In this document: piece after piece, positions 56,018 through 64,000 of the stretch | Numbering within the stretch: the first letter of the stretch is position 1 | How the letters are laid out: every line of letters starts with the position of its first letter | Source: Ktedonobacteria bacterium brp13 | GTDB taxonomy: Bacteria > Chloroflexota > Ktedonobacteria > Ktedonobacterales > Ktedonobacteraceae | DNA: 64,000 nucleotides | Assembly: GCA_015099395.1 (NCBI GenBank) | Contig: AP024096.1 | Coordinates: 7,543,485-7,607,484 of the forward strand | Direction: 5' to 3' | The notes under the pieces: model-generated | What the model was told of the DNA's origin: nothing | Seen by the model: the letters and a program-made list of their open reading frames with translations, nothing else | The model's database searches: none | Translations under genes and position numbers: made by a program

Positions 56018-58888
56018 CGAGCAGAAGATGTCGTTGTCGTTTCGACCTCTGAGCCTCCTCAAAAACCTCGGCGGAAGAGGAAGGTGGAAGTGGGATTGAG
56101 TTTGTCCATGCGGCGCGAGGTGCTTAGGCAGATGGCCCCGCAGTATCAAGAGGCGTCGTCGGCATACAAACGTGTGGTGCTTGCGGATTTCGTTCGTCTA
56201 ACGGGGTATCATCGGAAATATGCGATGTGGCTTCTCAATCATCCAGGCAATGAACGCCCCTCTCCCGTTCATCCGTCGCGACGGGTGTACGAGGCAGAGG
56301 TCGAAGAGGCATTGGTGTACATCTGGAACCAGACGAATCGGTTGTGTGCCAAACGGCTGATCCCCTGTCTGCCGATGCTTGTTGACGCTTTCGTGCGGCA
56401 CAACCATCTTCATCTTCTGCCCGAGTGTCGAACGCGCTTGCTGTCGATGAGTGCAGCAACCGCCGATCGTATTTTGCGCCCACATCGACAGCGAGAGATG
56501 CGCGGCCTGTGCACGACGCGAGCAGGTACCTTCCTCAAAAGCACTATTCCCATTCGCACGTTTGCGCAGTGGGATGAGCAGGTCCCTGGCTTTGTGGAAG
56601 CTGATCTGGTGGCCCATTGTGGTTCATCGGTGGAGGGAACCTATCTCTTCACCTTGACGTTGACCGATATTGCGACGGGTTGGACCGAATGCCTTCCTCT
56701 GCCTACCAAAAATGCGGAGGCGGTGCTTGCCGCCGTGAAGCAAGCGCGTTCTCTGTTTCCTTTTCCCTTGTTGGGCTTGGATACCGATAATGGGACCGAG
56801 TTCATCAACGAGACGCTCTTGGCCTATTGTGAGGCCGAACAGATTACCTTCACGCGCGGTCGTCCCGCTCTCAAAAACGATCAATGCTACGTGGAGCAAA
56901 AGAATGGGAACATTGTCCGTCAAGTGGTGGGCTATGATCGCTTTGTTGGAGCACAGGCCTATCAGCACTTGGACGACCTCTATCGCGTTCTGAGTCTGTA
57001 TGTGAACGCTTTCCAACCGTCGATGAAGTTGTGTGCGAAGCTCAAAGAGGGAAGAAGGGTGCGACGCATCTATGATGTGGCAAAGACGCCGCTTATGCGT
57101 CTCCTCCAAGCTCAGGTGCTGCCAGCAGAGTCCGAGCGTGAACTGCTGAAGCGGTTCGAGACCTTGGACCCAGTCTCTCTGTTGCAGCAAGCGCAACAGG
57201 CACAACAGACGCTCTTTTGCTGTGCCACACGTGTCTCCTTTCCGCAGAGCGAGGGCAGAAGACGACCGTTTGCCTGCGAGCGATTTCGCGTCGAAGGCAG
57301 GTCGCCCTTGCCGCGAGCTGCTGAAGCCTTATTGCAAGCAGAGCCAGTCTCCAAACGTGGAGAAGAGGGATGTGAAGATGAGCGATCTGCAACGACGATG
57401 GTAGTAGAGTGGCATCGGACCTGCAATGATCCTTTTCAGGAGCAGTGGGAGGTGATTGCCGAGTGGGTACGAACACACCCTGAACGAAGTTGTCGAGCGA
57501 TGTTTGAGGATCTGCAACGGCTTTCTCCCGACCGCTATCAGCCCTCGCATTTCCGGGCCTTGCAACGAGGAGTGCGCAAGATACGGGCGGGACTTCTCCA
57601 CGAGGGCGTACCGCCGCAAGAGAACGTGCATGAAGAGCGTGATGCAGATGTGGCTCCCTCTCTCGTGCCAGATGAGCATGAACCGCAGCCGCATGACGTA
57701 CACGATTCAGCGGTGCCCACTTCGACGGGAGGAGAAGAGCATGAACAGCATGAACAGCAAGACGATGCGAACGACCCATGCTTCCTCCTTTCCTTGGATG
57801 CACAAGAAGTGCTGGGGTCTGTTCAAGAACCGTCATCTGGAAGTGCTCCTGAGAAGACCTCTCCAGTGAATGAAGAGCAGGTACTCAATGCCTCTGCGGC
57901 GTCGAACTTCTCTGCAAAACCGAACACGTCCTGCAATCACCCCATGAGCATGACGATTGACGACGCGATCGAGGACTATTTGGAGGCTCAACAGCGAGCG
58001 AAGCGACGACCAAAGACGATGGAATGGCACCAGACGGCTTTGGGTTTGTTTGGGCGGTATCTGCGAACCGAGGGTCAGTGTGTCCTGCTTGCTGAGATGA
58101 CAGAGGGGCATGTGTATGGATGGGTGGAGTCTTTGCGGATGCCGACGGCGATGGGTGTGCTACGCTCAGAGGGCACGATGACGTCTTATGCCCGCTCTGC
58201 CCGCGCATGGTGCCACTGGTTGGTGCATGCTGGATACCTCACGCGAACGCCTTTTGCCGCCATTCCTCTTCGCAACGTGGAGCCTCCAGTGATGCATCCT
58301 CTGGAAACGGAGGAATGGGAGCGGTTGCTTCTGGCGTGTTCCTCGCCAGGGGAGAGTAGCGCATTGACCCACTGGGGACCAGCGCGCAATCGTGCGCTCT
58401 TGTGGGTGCTCTATGACACGGGGATGCGCTTGTCAGAGGTATGTGCATTAGCATTACGTCTTGGGGATGTAGACCGAGAGCAGGGCATGCTCATGGTGAG
58501 GCGCAACGGCTTCAAGGGACGATGGCTCCCACTTGGACACGATGCGTTGCACGCGGTGCGTGTGTATTTGGACCAGCATCGGTTGAGTGGGAGGAGCGTA
58601 GGTGTAGAGGGTGTGGAACAAGGAGGAGTCAACGACAAGCCGCTCTTTCTCTCGGAGACGGGCAATGGGCTCACCGAGAATGGAATCGTATTGTTGTTTG
58701 GTCGTCTGAGGAGACGGGCAGGGGTGACACGAGAGGAGGTGGGCCCAACGTTGGTGCGAGATAGCTTTGCGGTGCGGTATCTGCAAGCAGAAGGGAACCT
58801 GTTCACGTTGCGGGACCGATTAGGACACCAGGAGAGCGCTGCCGTCAAACGGTATCTACGGAAGAGCAAACAGGAAGCTGGAGCATGA
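55985..58888 (+). CDS. DDE transposase-tyrosine recombinase fusion
   Basis: About 967 residues from ATG 55985 (MKRTRKILGEAR). N-terminal DNA-binding part, then an rve-type DDE domain: D~206 (VEADLVAHC), D~266/268 (LDTDNGTEF), E~304 (YVEQKNG). Next a DPFxxxW ... LRALQRGVRKIRA segment known from such transposases, and an acidic low-complexity linker (~560-650). From ~655 a core-binding domain (MTIDDAIEDYLEAQ) and a tyrosine recombinase: R~815 (TGMRLSE), R~925 in TLVRDSF (the usual HxxR His is Thr), H~948 (RLGHQES) and Y~957 (VKRYLR). The usual basic Lys region is GFKGRW. I do not know a named family with this fusion. Confidence 0.9.
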   Translation: MKRTRKILGEARAEDVVVVSTSEPPQKPRRKRKVEVGLSLSMRREVLRQMAPQYQEASSAYKRVVLADFVRLTGYHRKYAMWLLNHPGNERPSPVHPSRRVYEAEVEEALVYIWNQTNRLCAKRLIPCLPMLVDAFVRHNHLHLLPECRTRLLSMSAATADRILRPHRQREMRGLCTTRAGTFLKSTIPIRTFAQWDEQVPGFVEADLVAHCGSSVEGTYLFTLTLTDIATGWTECLPLPTKNAEAVLAAVKQARSLFPFPLLGLDTDNGTEFINETLLAYCEAEQITFTRGRPALKNDQCYVEQKNGNIVRQVVGYDRFVGAQAYQHLDDLYRVLSLYVNAFQPSMKLCAKLKEGRRVRRIYDVAKTPLMRLLQAQVLPAESERELLKRFETLDPVSLLQQAQQAQQTLFCCATRVSFPQSEGRRRPFACERFRVEGRSPLPRAAEALLQAEPVSKRGEEGCEDERSATTMVVEWHRTCNDPFQEQWEVIAEWVRTHPERSCRAMFEDLQRLSPDRYQPSHFRALQRGVRKIRAGLLHEGVPPQENVHEERDADVAPSLVPDEHEPQPHDVHDSAVPTSTGGEEHEQHEQQDDANDPCFLLSLDAQEVLGSVQEPSSGSAPEKTSPVNEEQVLNASAASNFSAKPNTSCNHPMSMTIDDAIEDYLEAQQRAKRRPKTMEWHQTALGLFGRYLRTEGQCVLLAEMTEGHVYGWVESLRMPTAMGVLRSEGTMTSYARSARAWCHWLVHAGYLTRTPFAAIPLRNVEPPVMHPLETEEWERLLLACSSPGESSALTHWGPARNRALLWVLYDTGMRLSEVCALALRLGDVDREQGMLMVRRNGFKGRWLPLGHDALHAVRVYLDQHRLSGRSVGVEGVEQGGVNDKPLFLSETGNGLTENGIVLLFGRLRRRAGVTREEVGPTLVRDSFAVRYLQAEGNLFTLRDRLGHQESAAVKRYLRKSKQEAGA

Positions 58889-59183
58889 AACCTGAAAAGT
58901 GCGTACAAAAGGCTTTCAGTGAGCAACGGAGTGATGATGGAGAAGAACAGACGGTGAAAGATCCTGTTCTTCGACTGAGAACGTCACGCCCTGCTTGCGT
59001 AAGAACGAGGAGGTCTTCGTCGAGCGACGTTTGCTCAGGCGAGGCGACAGAAACTCTTTCCATAGCAAGAGTATTCGTTCGTGAAGGAAGCGTGTGGTCA
59101 TGCAAGGGGAGAGCGTTGCTCAAGGTCGATCAAAGAAGGGGCATGGCGCCGACTCACAGGAAGATTTCTAGTGACGCAATGCG

Positions 59184-59455
59184 CTGCCAATCATGGACAG
59201 GCCGCATGTTACAACAAAGGCTCTCCCGTTGTTTCCACCAGTCTAACAGATCCCCTCTTTTTCAGAGAAGGTCTGCTACCTACCAATTAGTATATGAGTT
59301 ACAAAACATTGCAGAATAGATACATTTTCAAGGTTTCAGGCCACTCAGCATCTCTGCACATCTAGAATGAGACTACAGATCTGATTTCTGCTCAAAGGGA
59401 AGAGCTTCGTCCCATTCTAGATGTGCAATGGAACCAGTGGCCCGAAGCCCTGATT
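59184..59455. repeat. spacer with short inverted pair
   Basis: TGCACATCTAGAATG (near 59352) and CATTCTAGATGTGCA (near 59412) form a perfect 15 bp pair about 45 bp apart, bounding a 75 bp element. Nothing else is recognised between copy 2 and the DUF3592 gene. Confidence 0.6.
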
Positions 59456-59968
59456 TTACTGCGTTTTCGTATCGCCAAAACGTCTTGCTATCACCTTTAA
59501 GCAATATTGCTTGTAACATCTGATAATTATGCCCCCAAGGATGAACATACCAACAAACAGAAAAACACCGAAAGCGACATCTAAGCCTAGCAAAGAACTT
59601 AAACCGAAGAGAGTGAAGAAGCATCCGGCAGCGAACTGAGTTATAGGCTGAAAGTGGCGTGAAGATGGAGCAAGGTACGTTTTATATGGATTGCTTGGAT
59701 CATACAGAATAGGGATAGGCATGTCAATAATATGAGGAGCAAAAGGACTGCGAAAATCAATAACTTTCCCTGTATCGATTGTAAATTGAACTCTTCTCCC
59801 GCCTTTGGAGTATCCGGTCGTTAGGTGTCCATGATGAACAAGATAGTTGCTCTTACGCATAAGCAACCACCCAGGTCGCAGATTAACTACTCCAATGACA
59901 AGAAACCACAGGCCTCCAACAAGGTGAAAAGCTGCCCATTCCAGTTCTGAATACATAGGACTCACCAT
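59456..59968 (-). CDS. DUF3592-like membrane protein, 170 aa
   Basis: Start at ATG 59968. Membrane helix near the N-terminus (AAFHLVGGLWFLVIGVVNL), then an external beta-rich domain with HHGHLTTGYSKGGRRVQFTIDTG and IPILYDPSNPYKTYL (the DUF3592 pattern), then two C-terminal helices. Function unknown. Lies alone between two transposon copies. Confidence 0.65.
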   Translation of the reverse strand: MVSPMYSELEWAAFHLVGGLWFLVIGVVNLRPGWLLMRKSNYLVHHGHLTTGYSKGGRRVQFTIDTGKVIDFRSPFAPHIIDMPIPILYDPSNPYKTYLAPSSRHFQPITQFAAGCFFTLFGLSSLLGLDVAFGVFLFVGMFILGGIIIRCYKQYCLKVIARRFGDTKTQ

Positions 59969-60066
59969 GATTTTACGTTAACCTTTCCTCATTTTATCTA
60001 TACCTGCCTTTTACCATAAAGAATAAAGGAAAGAAGATGTGTTTTCAATTATACAAGATAAAAATA

Positions 60067-63000
60067 CGCATTGCCTCATGGGAAATCGTACCCGATGCGC
60101 ATTGCCTCACGAGAGATCTTACCCGAGAGTAAGATTCTTACGTCTTTTCCCCTCGAAGATTTTTTGCCTCCATGAGCTCCTCCATATGCTTCATGCCTGT
60201 TTTAGAAATGACCAGTTGATTGGTTCCCCTTGTGCTGAGGGGTAAGATATCTCATGAGGAAAGAGGGTATCTCATGAGGAAAGAGGATTTTGGGGTGGTT
60301 GCTTTCTTAGGAATGTCACTCCCGAAACCGCTTCTACGTGGCAGGTGCTGGAGGAAAGGCATGGCTTCTTCGATTCCTCCCGTGTGTCATGAGCCCCAGC
60401 GGCGATCTCCATCCATGACATGGAGTGTGCACTGCTTGCTTCACTTTACTCTTCATCACTTGTGATGGTGAATACCTATTCTGAGGAGAGAACAACGATG
60501 TCGCGCCCCATTACCGCCTTGAGCTATGCACCTCGCCGTGAAGTCGTTGAGCGAGTGGCCCCAGACTATCGTGAGGCCTCATTGGCCCAAAAAGGGTTGT
60601 TACTCGATACCGTCGTGACTATCACGGGGTATGCGCGTAAATATGCCATTCGACTGCTCAATGAGGGTGCGAAAGGCAAGCGGACGATCCAGCGTCGGCG
60701 TTTCCCCCGGTATGGTTCCGAGGTACAGCAAGCCCTGTTGGCGGCCTGGAAGGCGGCTCGGTGTATCTGCTCCAAGCGCCTTATTCCCTTTCTGCCGACC
60801 CTGGTCGCCGCACTGGAACGGCATGGGCATATGCAGTTGACCCAGGAGAGCCGAAGCGACCTGTTCTCCATGAGTGCTGCCACTGCCGAGCGCTATCTAC
60901 AGTCACACCACAAACCTGCCTCTCGTGGTCTTTCCACCACGCAGGCCGGACCGCTGCTCAAAGACCAGATTCCCATTCGTACGTTCCTGCAATGGGATGA
61001 GGCCCAACCGGGCTTTCTGGAAGCGGATCTCGTCGCCCATTGTGGCAAGCACACGGAGGGGAGCTTCTTGTATACGTTGACCCTCACGGATGTGGCCACG
61101 GGATGGACGGAATGTTTTCCGTTGCTCTATAAGAGTCCAGAGGCGGTCTTGGCCGTGTTCCAACGCGCGCGCGCGCTCTTTCCGTTTCCCATCCTGGGCC
61201 TGGATGTGGATAATGGAGGGGAATTCATCAATGAGAACATCGTTGCCTATTGTGAAACCGAACACATTACTTTCACCCGAGGACGTCCCAATCTCAAGGC
61301 GGACCAGTGTTTGGTGGAACAAAAAAATGGAGCGATTGTGCGAAAGACTGTGGGGTATGATCGCCTGGTGGGAGAACAGGCGTATCGGCAACTCCGCGAG
61401 CTGTATCGCGCGGTGCGATTGTATGTCAATTGTTTCCAGCCCTCAATGAAGTTGCGGTCGAAACACGGGGAGGGGGAAAAGGTGCGCCGGGTCTACGATC
61501 CGGCCAAGACCCCGTTGCAACGACTCTTGCTCTCAGGGATCTTGTCCGTTGCCAGCCAGCACCACCTGAGTGAGGTGGTCCAGGCTATTGATCCGCTCCG
61601 CTTGTTGGGCCAGCTAGAATGTTTGCAACAGGCGTTATGGCGTTGCGCCAACAGCGCTTCCCCTCTGATGCAAGACGCTTCTACGCCATCTCTGCTGCGT
61701 TTTTGCATCCAGGGGTGTCTGGAAGGATCTCTTGCTCCAGAGGAGAGCACGCCTGCTCCGGTATCGGTGTGGCACGAGCTGCAGGGCGACGTGCCACATG
61801 GCACGGATGTGTTGGACTGGCCACGGACGAGCAAAGATCCGTTTGAGGGGAAGTGGGAACTGATTCTCTCCCTGGTGCTGGCGCATCAGGAGTGGAGCGG
61901 GAGCAACCTCTTTGAGGAGATGCAGCGCTTGTTCCCCGGATGCTATCGTCCCTCTCAACTCCGCACGTTGCAGAGTGGGCTGCGCAAGATCCGTGCCCGT
62001 CTGCTGAACAGCGTGGAAGAGCCCTGGCCAGAGGAAGTGATCCAGGCGAGCGTGTTCATCCCGAGCGAAGCCGAAGCCGATCAGCAGGAGGCAGAATCAC
62101 CACCTGATCCTTTGTGCTCATCGGTTGTTTCTGTCTCGAACGTGCAAGCCGGAGAACGTGGGGAGCAGCATCAGCCCGTCACAGAGGAAGAGGTTCGGTA
62201 TCCACCGGTTGGTGTGAACGCTGTCCCCAACGAGCATTTGCAACAATGCAGCAGCGATGAGAGATGCCCGTCATCCCAGGTTATTCAGCTGCAACGCTTC
62301 ACGATGACGATTGAGGGTGCGATCCGGGCCTACCTTGAGGATCAGGAGAATCGTGGGCGCAGTCGCAAAACAATGGAATGGCACCAGATGGCGCTGGGTC
62401 TGTTGCAGCAGTATCTGGTGCGTGAGCGGCACCTTGTCTTCCTGAGCCAGATCACCGAGCAGGAGGCCAGTGACTGGGTGGCGTATCTACAGATGTTGCC
62501 AACGAACCGAGGCACGCTACGAGCAGCCAGCACGATTGCGACGTACGCACGCTCCATGCGAGCCTTTGGCAACTGGGTAATACGGCAAGGGTACCTGGAG
62601 CGCATGCCCATGGCCAAAGGCTCACTTCCCAAAGGGAAGGAGGTGTGTCTCCAACTCATTGAACCGGACGTGTTTGAACGCTTGCTGCAAGCCTGTGGAG
62701 ATGCGAGAGACAACGATGCGCCTGTCGATTGGACCACGGCGCGCGACCGTGCTCTGCTCTGGGTGCTCCTTGACACGGGGATCAGCCTCTCAGAGTTGCG
62801 AGCGTTGCGCGTAGGAGATGTGGACGATGTGGACGGTGAGCGAGGCAGGCTGAAGGTTGGTGTGGGCTCCAAAGAACGTTGGATGACGCTTTCAGCACAG
62901 GGATGGTCCCATCTCCGTTCCTACGTGGAGCAGTATCGCTGCAAGGAGACAGGACATGCGAGAGGACATGCTGAGGAAGCGTATCTGTTTCTCTCTGAAC

Positions 63001-63699
63001 TGTTTCGTCCGTTGACGAGCAATGCGATCACGCTCTTGTTTCATCGGCTCAAGAGGCGCGCAGGCATGACAGAAAAGCGGGTGAGTCCATCAGCGTTGCG
63101 CGATACCTTTGCGGTGCGGTACCTGCAGGCGGGAGGCGAGCCAGAAGCCTTGCGGGAGCAGCTTGGCCTCAAGGACATGGCGGCGGTCAAACGTTATGAA
63201 CGGCTGAGTGCCCAGATGATCGAGAAGGAAAAGCAGAAGGAGCCTGGAGAGGACTATCTCCACACTCTTCAAGAGATGCCTGAGTCAGAGGAACGCTGGC
63301 AGCGCCAGAAGAGACCGCCTTCGGTTGTACGCAAGAAACGTGTGCGGCGAGGTGCAGGCAGGCGCAATGGCTCGGTGGGCAAGGAGCCAGTCACCTTTGC
63401 AGATGATGACCCATGAGCGAGTGTGTCTCAGCTGGACGTCATGAGATGGGTGAGAAGCAGGAGCGGGAGGATCAAGCTACCAGGAGAAGGAGAACCGAGT
63501 GATGTGTTCTCTCTCGTATCAATGACGTTCATATACTGAATATCACGTACTCTGGGGTGATGAGCGCAAGAAGAGCGAGTCGACTGACCGTTTCCAAAGC
63601 AAAATCGAAGAAGACCAACGTCTTTCTGGAGACAAAACGTGTGAAGGAAATGCGTGCAAAAATCTTACGACTCGATACGATTTTCCATAATGGAATGCG
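60067..63699 (+). mobile_element. DDE-tyrosine recombinase element, copy 3
   Basis: Left end CGCATTGCCTCATGGGAAAT at 60067; right end, read inward from 63699, CGCATTCCATTATGGAAAAT, continuing CGTA in both. A second family-A arm starts at 60098 and pairs with GGTAAGATATCTCATGAGG (60240-60260), giving a left-end unit as in the other copies but upstream of the gene. 63417-63699 is a non-coding right end. Confidence 0.75.
60498..63416 (+). CDS. DDE-tyrosine recombinase fusion, diverged copy
   Basis: 972 residues from ATG 60498 (MSRPITALSYAPR) with GAGGAG upstream. DDE residues intact: D~177 (LEADLVAHC), D~236/238 (LDVDNGGEF), E~274 (LVEQKNG). The recombinase domain keeps the fold pattern but Arg I is Ser (TGISLSE), the HxxR His is Ser (SALRDTF) and LGH is LGL. 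The Tyr remains (VKRYERL). Recombination by this domain therefore seems unlikely, though DNA binding could persist. Extra basic C-terminal tail (RKKRVRRGAGRRNG). Confidence 0.88.
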   Translation: MSRPITALSYAPRREVVERVAPDYREASLAQKGLLLDTVVTITGYARKYAIRLLNEGAKGKRTIQRRRFPRYGSEVQQALLAAWKAARCICSKRLIPFLPTLVAALERHGHMQLTQESRSDLFSMSAATAERYLQSHHKPASRGLSTTQAGPLLKDQIPIRTFLQWDEAQPGFLEADLVAHCGKHTEGSFLYTLTLTDVATGWTECFPLLYKSPEAVLAVFQRARALFPFPILGLDVDNGGEFINENIVAYCETEHITFTRGRPNLKADQCLVEQKNGAIVRKTVGYDRLVGEQAYRQLRELYRAVRLYVNCFQPSMKLRSKHGEGEKVRRVYDPAKTPLQRLLLSGILSVASQHHLSEVVQAIDPLRLLGQLECLQQALWRCANSASPLMQDASTPSLLRFCIQGCLEGSLAPEESTPAPVSVWHELQGDVPHGTDVLDWPRTSKDPFEGKWELILSLVLAHQEWSGSNLFEEMQRLFPGCYRPSQLRTLQSGLRKIRARLLNSVEEPWPEEVIQASVFIPSEAEADQQEAESPPDPLCSSVVSVSNVQAGERGEQHQPVTEEEVRYPPVGVNAVPNEHLQQCSSDERCPSSQVIQLQRFTMTIEGAIRAYLEDQENRGRSRKTMEWHQMALGLLQQYLVRERHLVFLSQITEQEASDWVAYLQMLPTNRGTLRAASTIATYARSMRAFGNWVIRQGYLERMPMAKGSLPKGKEVCLQLIEPDVFERLLQACGDARDNDAPVDWTTARDRALLWVLLDTGISLSELRALRVGDVDDVDGERGRLKVGVGSKERWMTLSAQGWSHLRSYVEQYRCKETGHARGHAEEAYLFLSELFRPLTSNAITLLFHRLKRRAGMTEKRVSPSALRDTFAVRYLQAGGEPEALREQLGLKDMAAVKRYERLSAQMIEKEKQKEPGEDYLHTLQEMPESEERWQRQKRPPSVVRKKRVRRGAGRRNGSVGKEPVTFADDDP

Positions 63700-63756
63700 A
63701 CTTCATTACATTGAGGCTCACTGTGGTTCATTGTGGCTTTGGAATTGTTGGGGAAG

Positions 63757-63932
63757 TGTAACTACTCAGGTACCCTATAGAGCGTTTTTGAGCTCAAAAG
63801 TGTTCACTGTTGTTCATCAATAGCTATTTAAAGGCCATTTTTGGACGTTTTGCGAGTTATTATTGAGCTTATCACTATAGATGTAGTAGCAGGAATCTCT
63901 AAAGGCACAAAATGTGGTCCTGAGTAGTTACC
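63757..63932. repeat. short element with IS66-like ends
   Basis: GTAACTACTCAGG at 63757 and its exact inverse at 63920-63932 bound 176 bp. The arm is one base different from the GTAACTGCTCAGG end of the IS66 fragment at 4087. No coding sequence. The last 68 bp of the window hold nothing recognised. Confidence 0.65.
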
Positions 63933-64000
63933 TTTGAAAGTTGTCAGATCATCGATGAAGCAACTCAGGCTGGCACGAGTCGTAGCGTCACAATCTCATA

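Larger units (their letters stand above)
55855..59183 (+). mobile_element. DDE-tyrosine recombinase element, copy 2 (intact)
   Basis: 3329 bp. Left end CGCATTGCCTCACCCAAAAT; right end, read inward, CGCATTGCGTCACTAGAAAT; both continue CTTCCTGTG (25 of 29 positions equal). No target duplication recognised. One gene, then a ~295 bp non-coding right end (58889-59183). Confidence 0.85.

Overview
The window looks like an accessory region of a Ktedonobacteria-type Chloroflexota genome. The grounds are many insertion sequences of different families, paired bacterial P450s, the remnant of a Ktedonobacter-style Ser/Thr kinase with the IARMIELDESKRP C-lobe signature, and mixed base composition. This placement is inference; no rRNA or tRNA gene was seen.

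Region 1-15 kb is AT-rich and defence-like. It holds an ABC three-component (ABC-3C) operon on the minus strand (nuclease-like component, middle component, DUF3732 ABC ATPase running off the left edge), IS66 and kinase remnants, two solitary HEPN proteins, an HNH nuclease with internal repeats, and a helicase fused to an Rrp8-like methyltransferase. Short terminal-inverted-repeat elements lie between these genes, some nested in one another.

Region 15-25 kb is more ordinary: several small proteins, an XRE/ImmA pair, MarR facing P450-TetR, a Gfo/Idh/MocA oxidoreductase and a second P450. Four ~530-590 bp copies of one repeat (family A) lie at 15.1, 18.0, 22.9 and 25.4 kb.

Region 25-36 kb is a stack of insertions. 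A phage-type integrase gene is split by an IS630 element (TA duplication) and cut at its 5' end by a large transposon. That transposon is itself split by two related ISs (5-bp duplications TACGT and TTGTG).

Region 36-48 kb carries ion and membrane functions: a LutC remnant, a KdpD-like sensor without kinase, a Na+/Ca2+ exchanger, a UspA-like gene with a nonsense codon, a second exchanger remnant and a CPA1 Na+/H+ antiporter. Three copies of a candidate cis-acting RNA lie beside the exchanger and the UspA-like gene. A cupredoxin, two secreted beta-propellers and a YtkA-like protein follow.

Region 48-64 kb has an IS4-type element, membrane proteins, an NDH-2-like dehydrogenase, and two intact copies of the large transposon (55.9-59.2 and 60.1-63.7 kb).

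The most unusual system is that transposon. Its single ~970-residue protein joins an rve-type DDE transposase to a C-terminal tyrosine recombinase domain. Its ends (CGCATTGC...) are shared with the many family-A repeats. In two copies its left end is a ~165 bp inverted-repeat unit whose inner arm lies inside the first codons of the transposase gene. The repeats thus look like non-autonomous relatives of this element.
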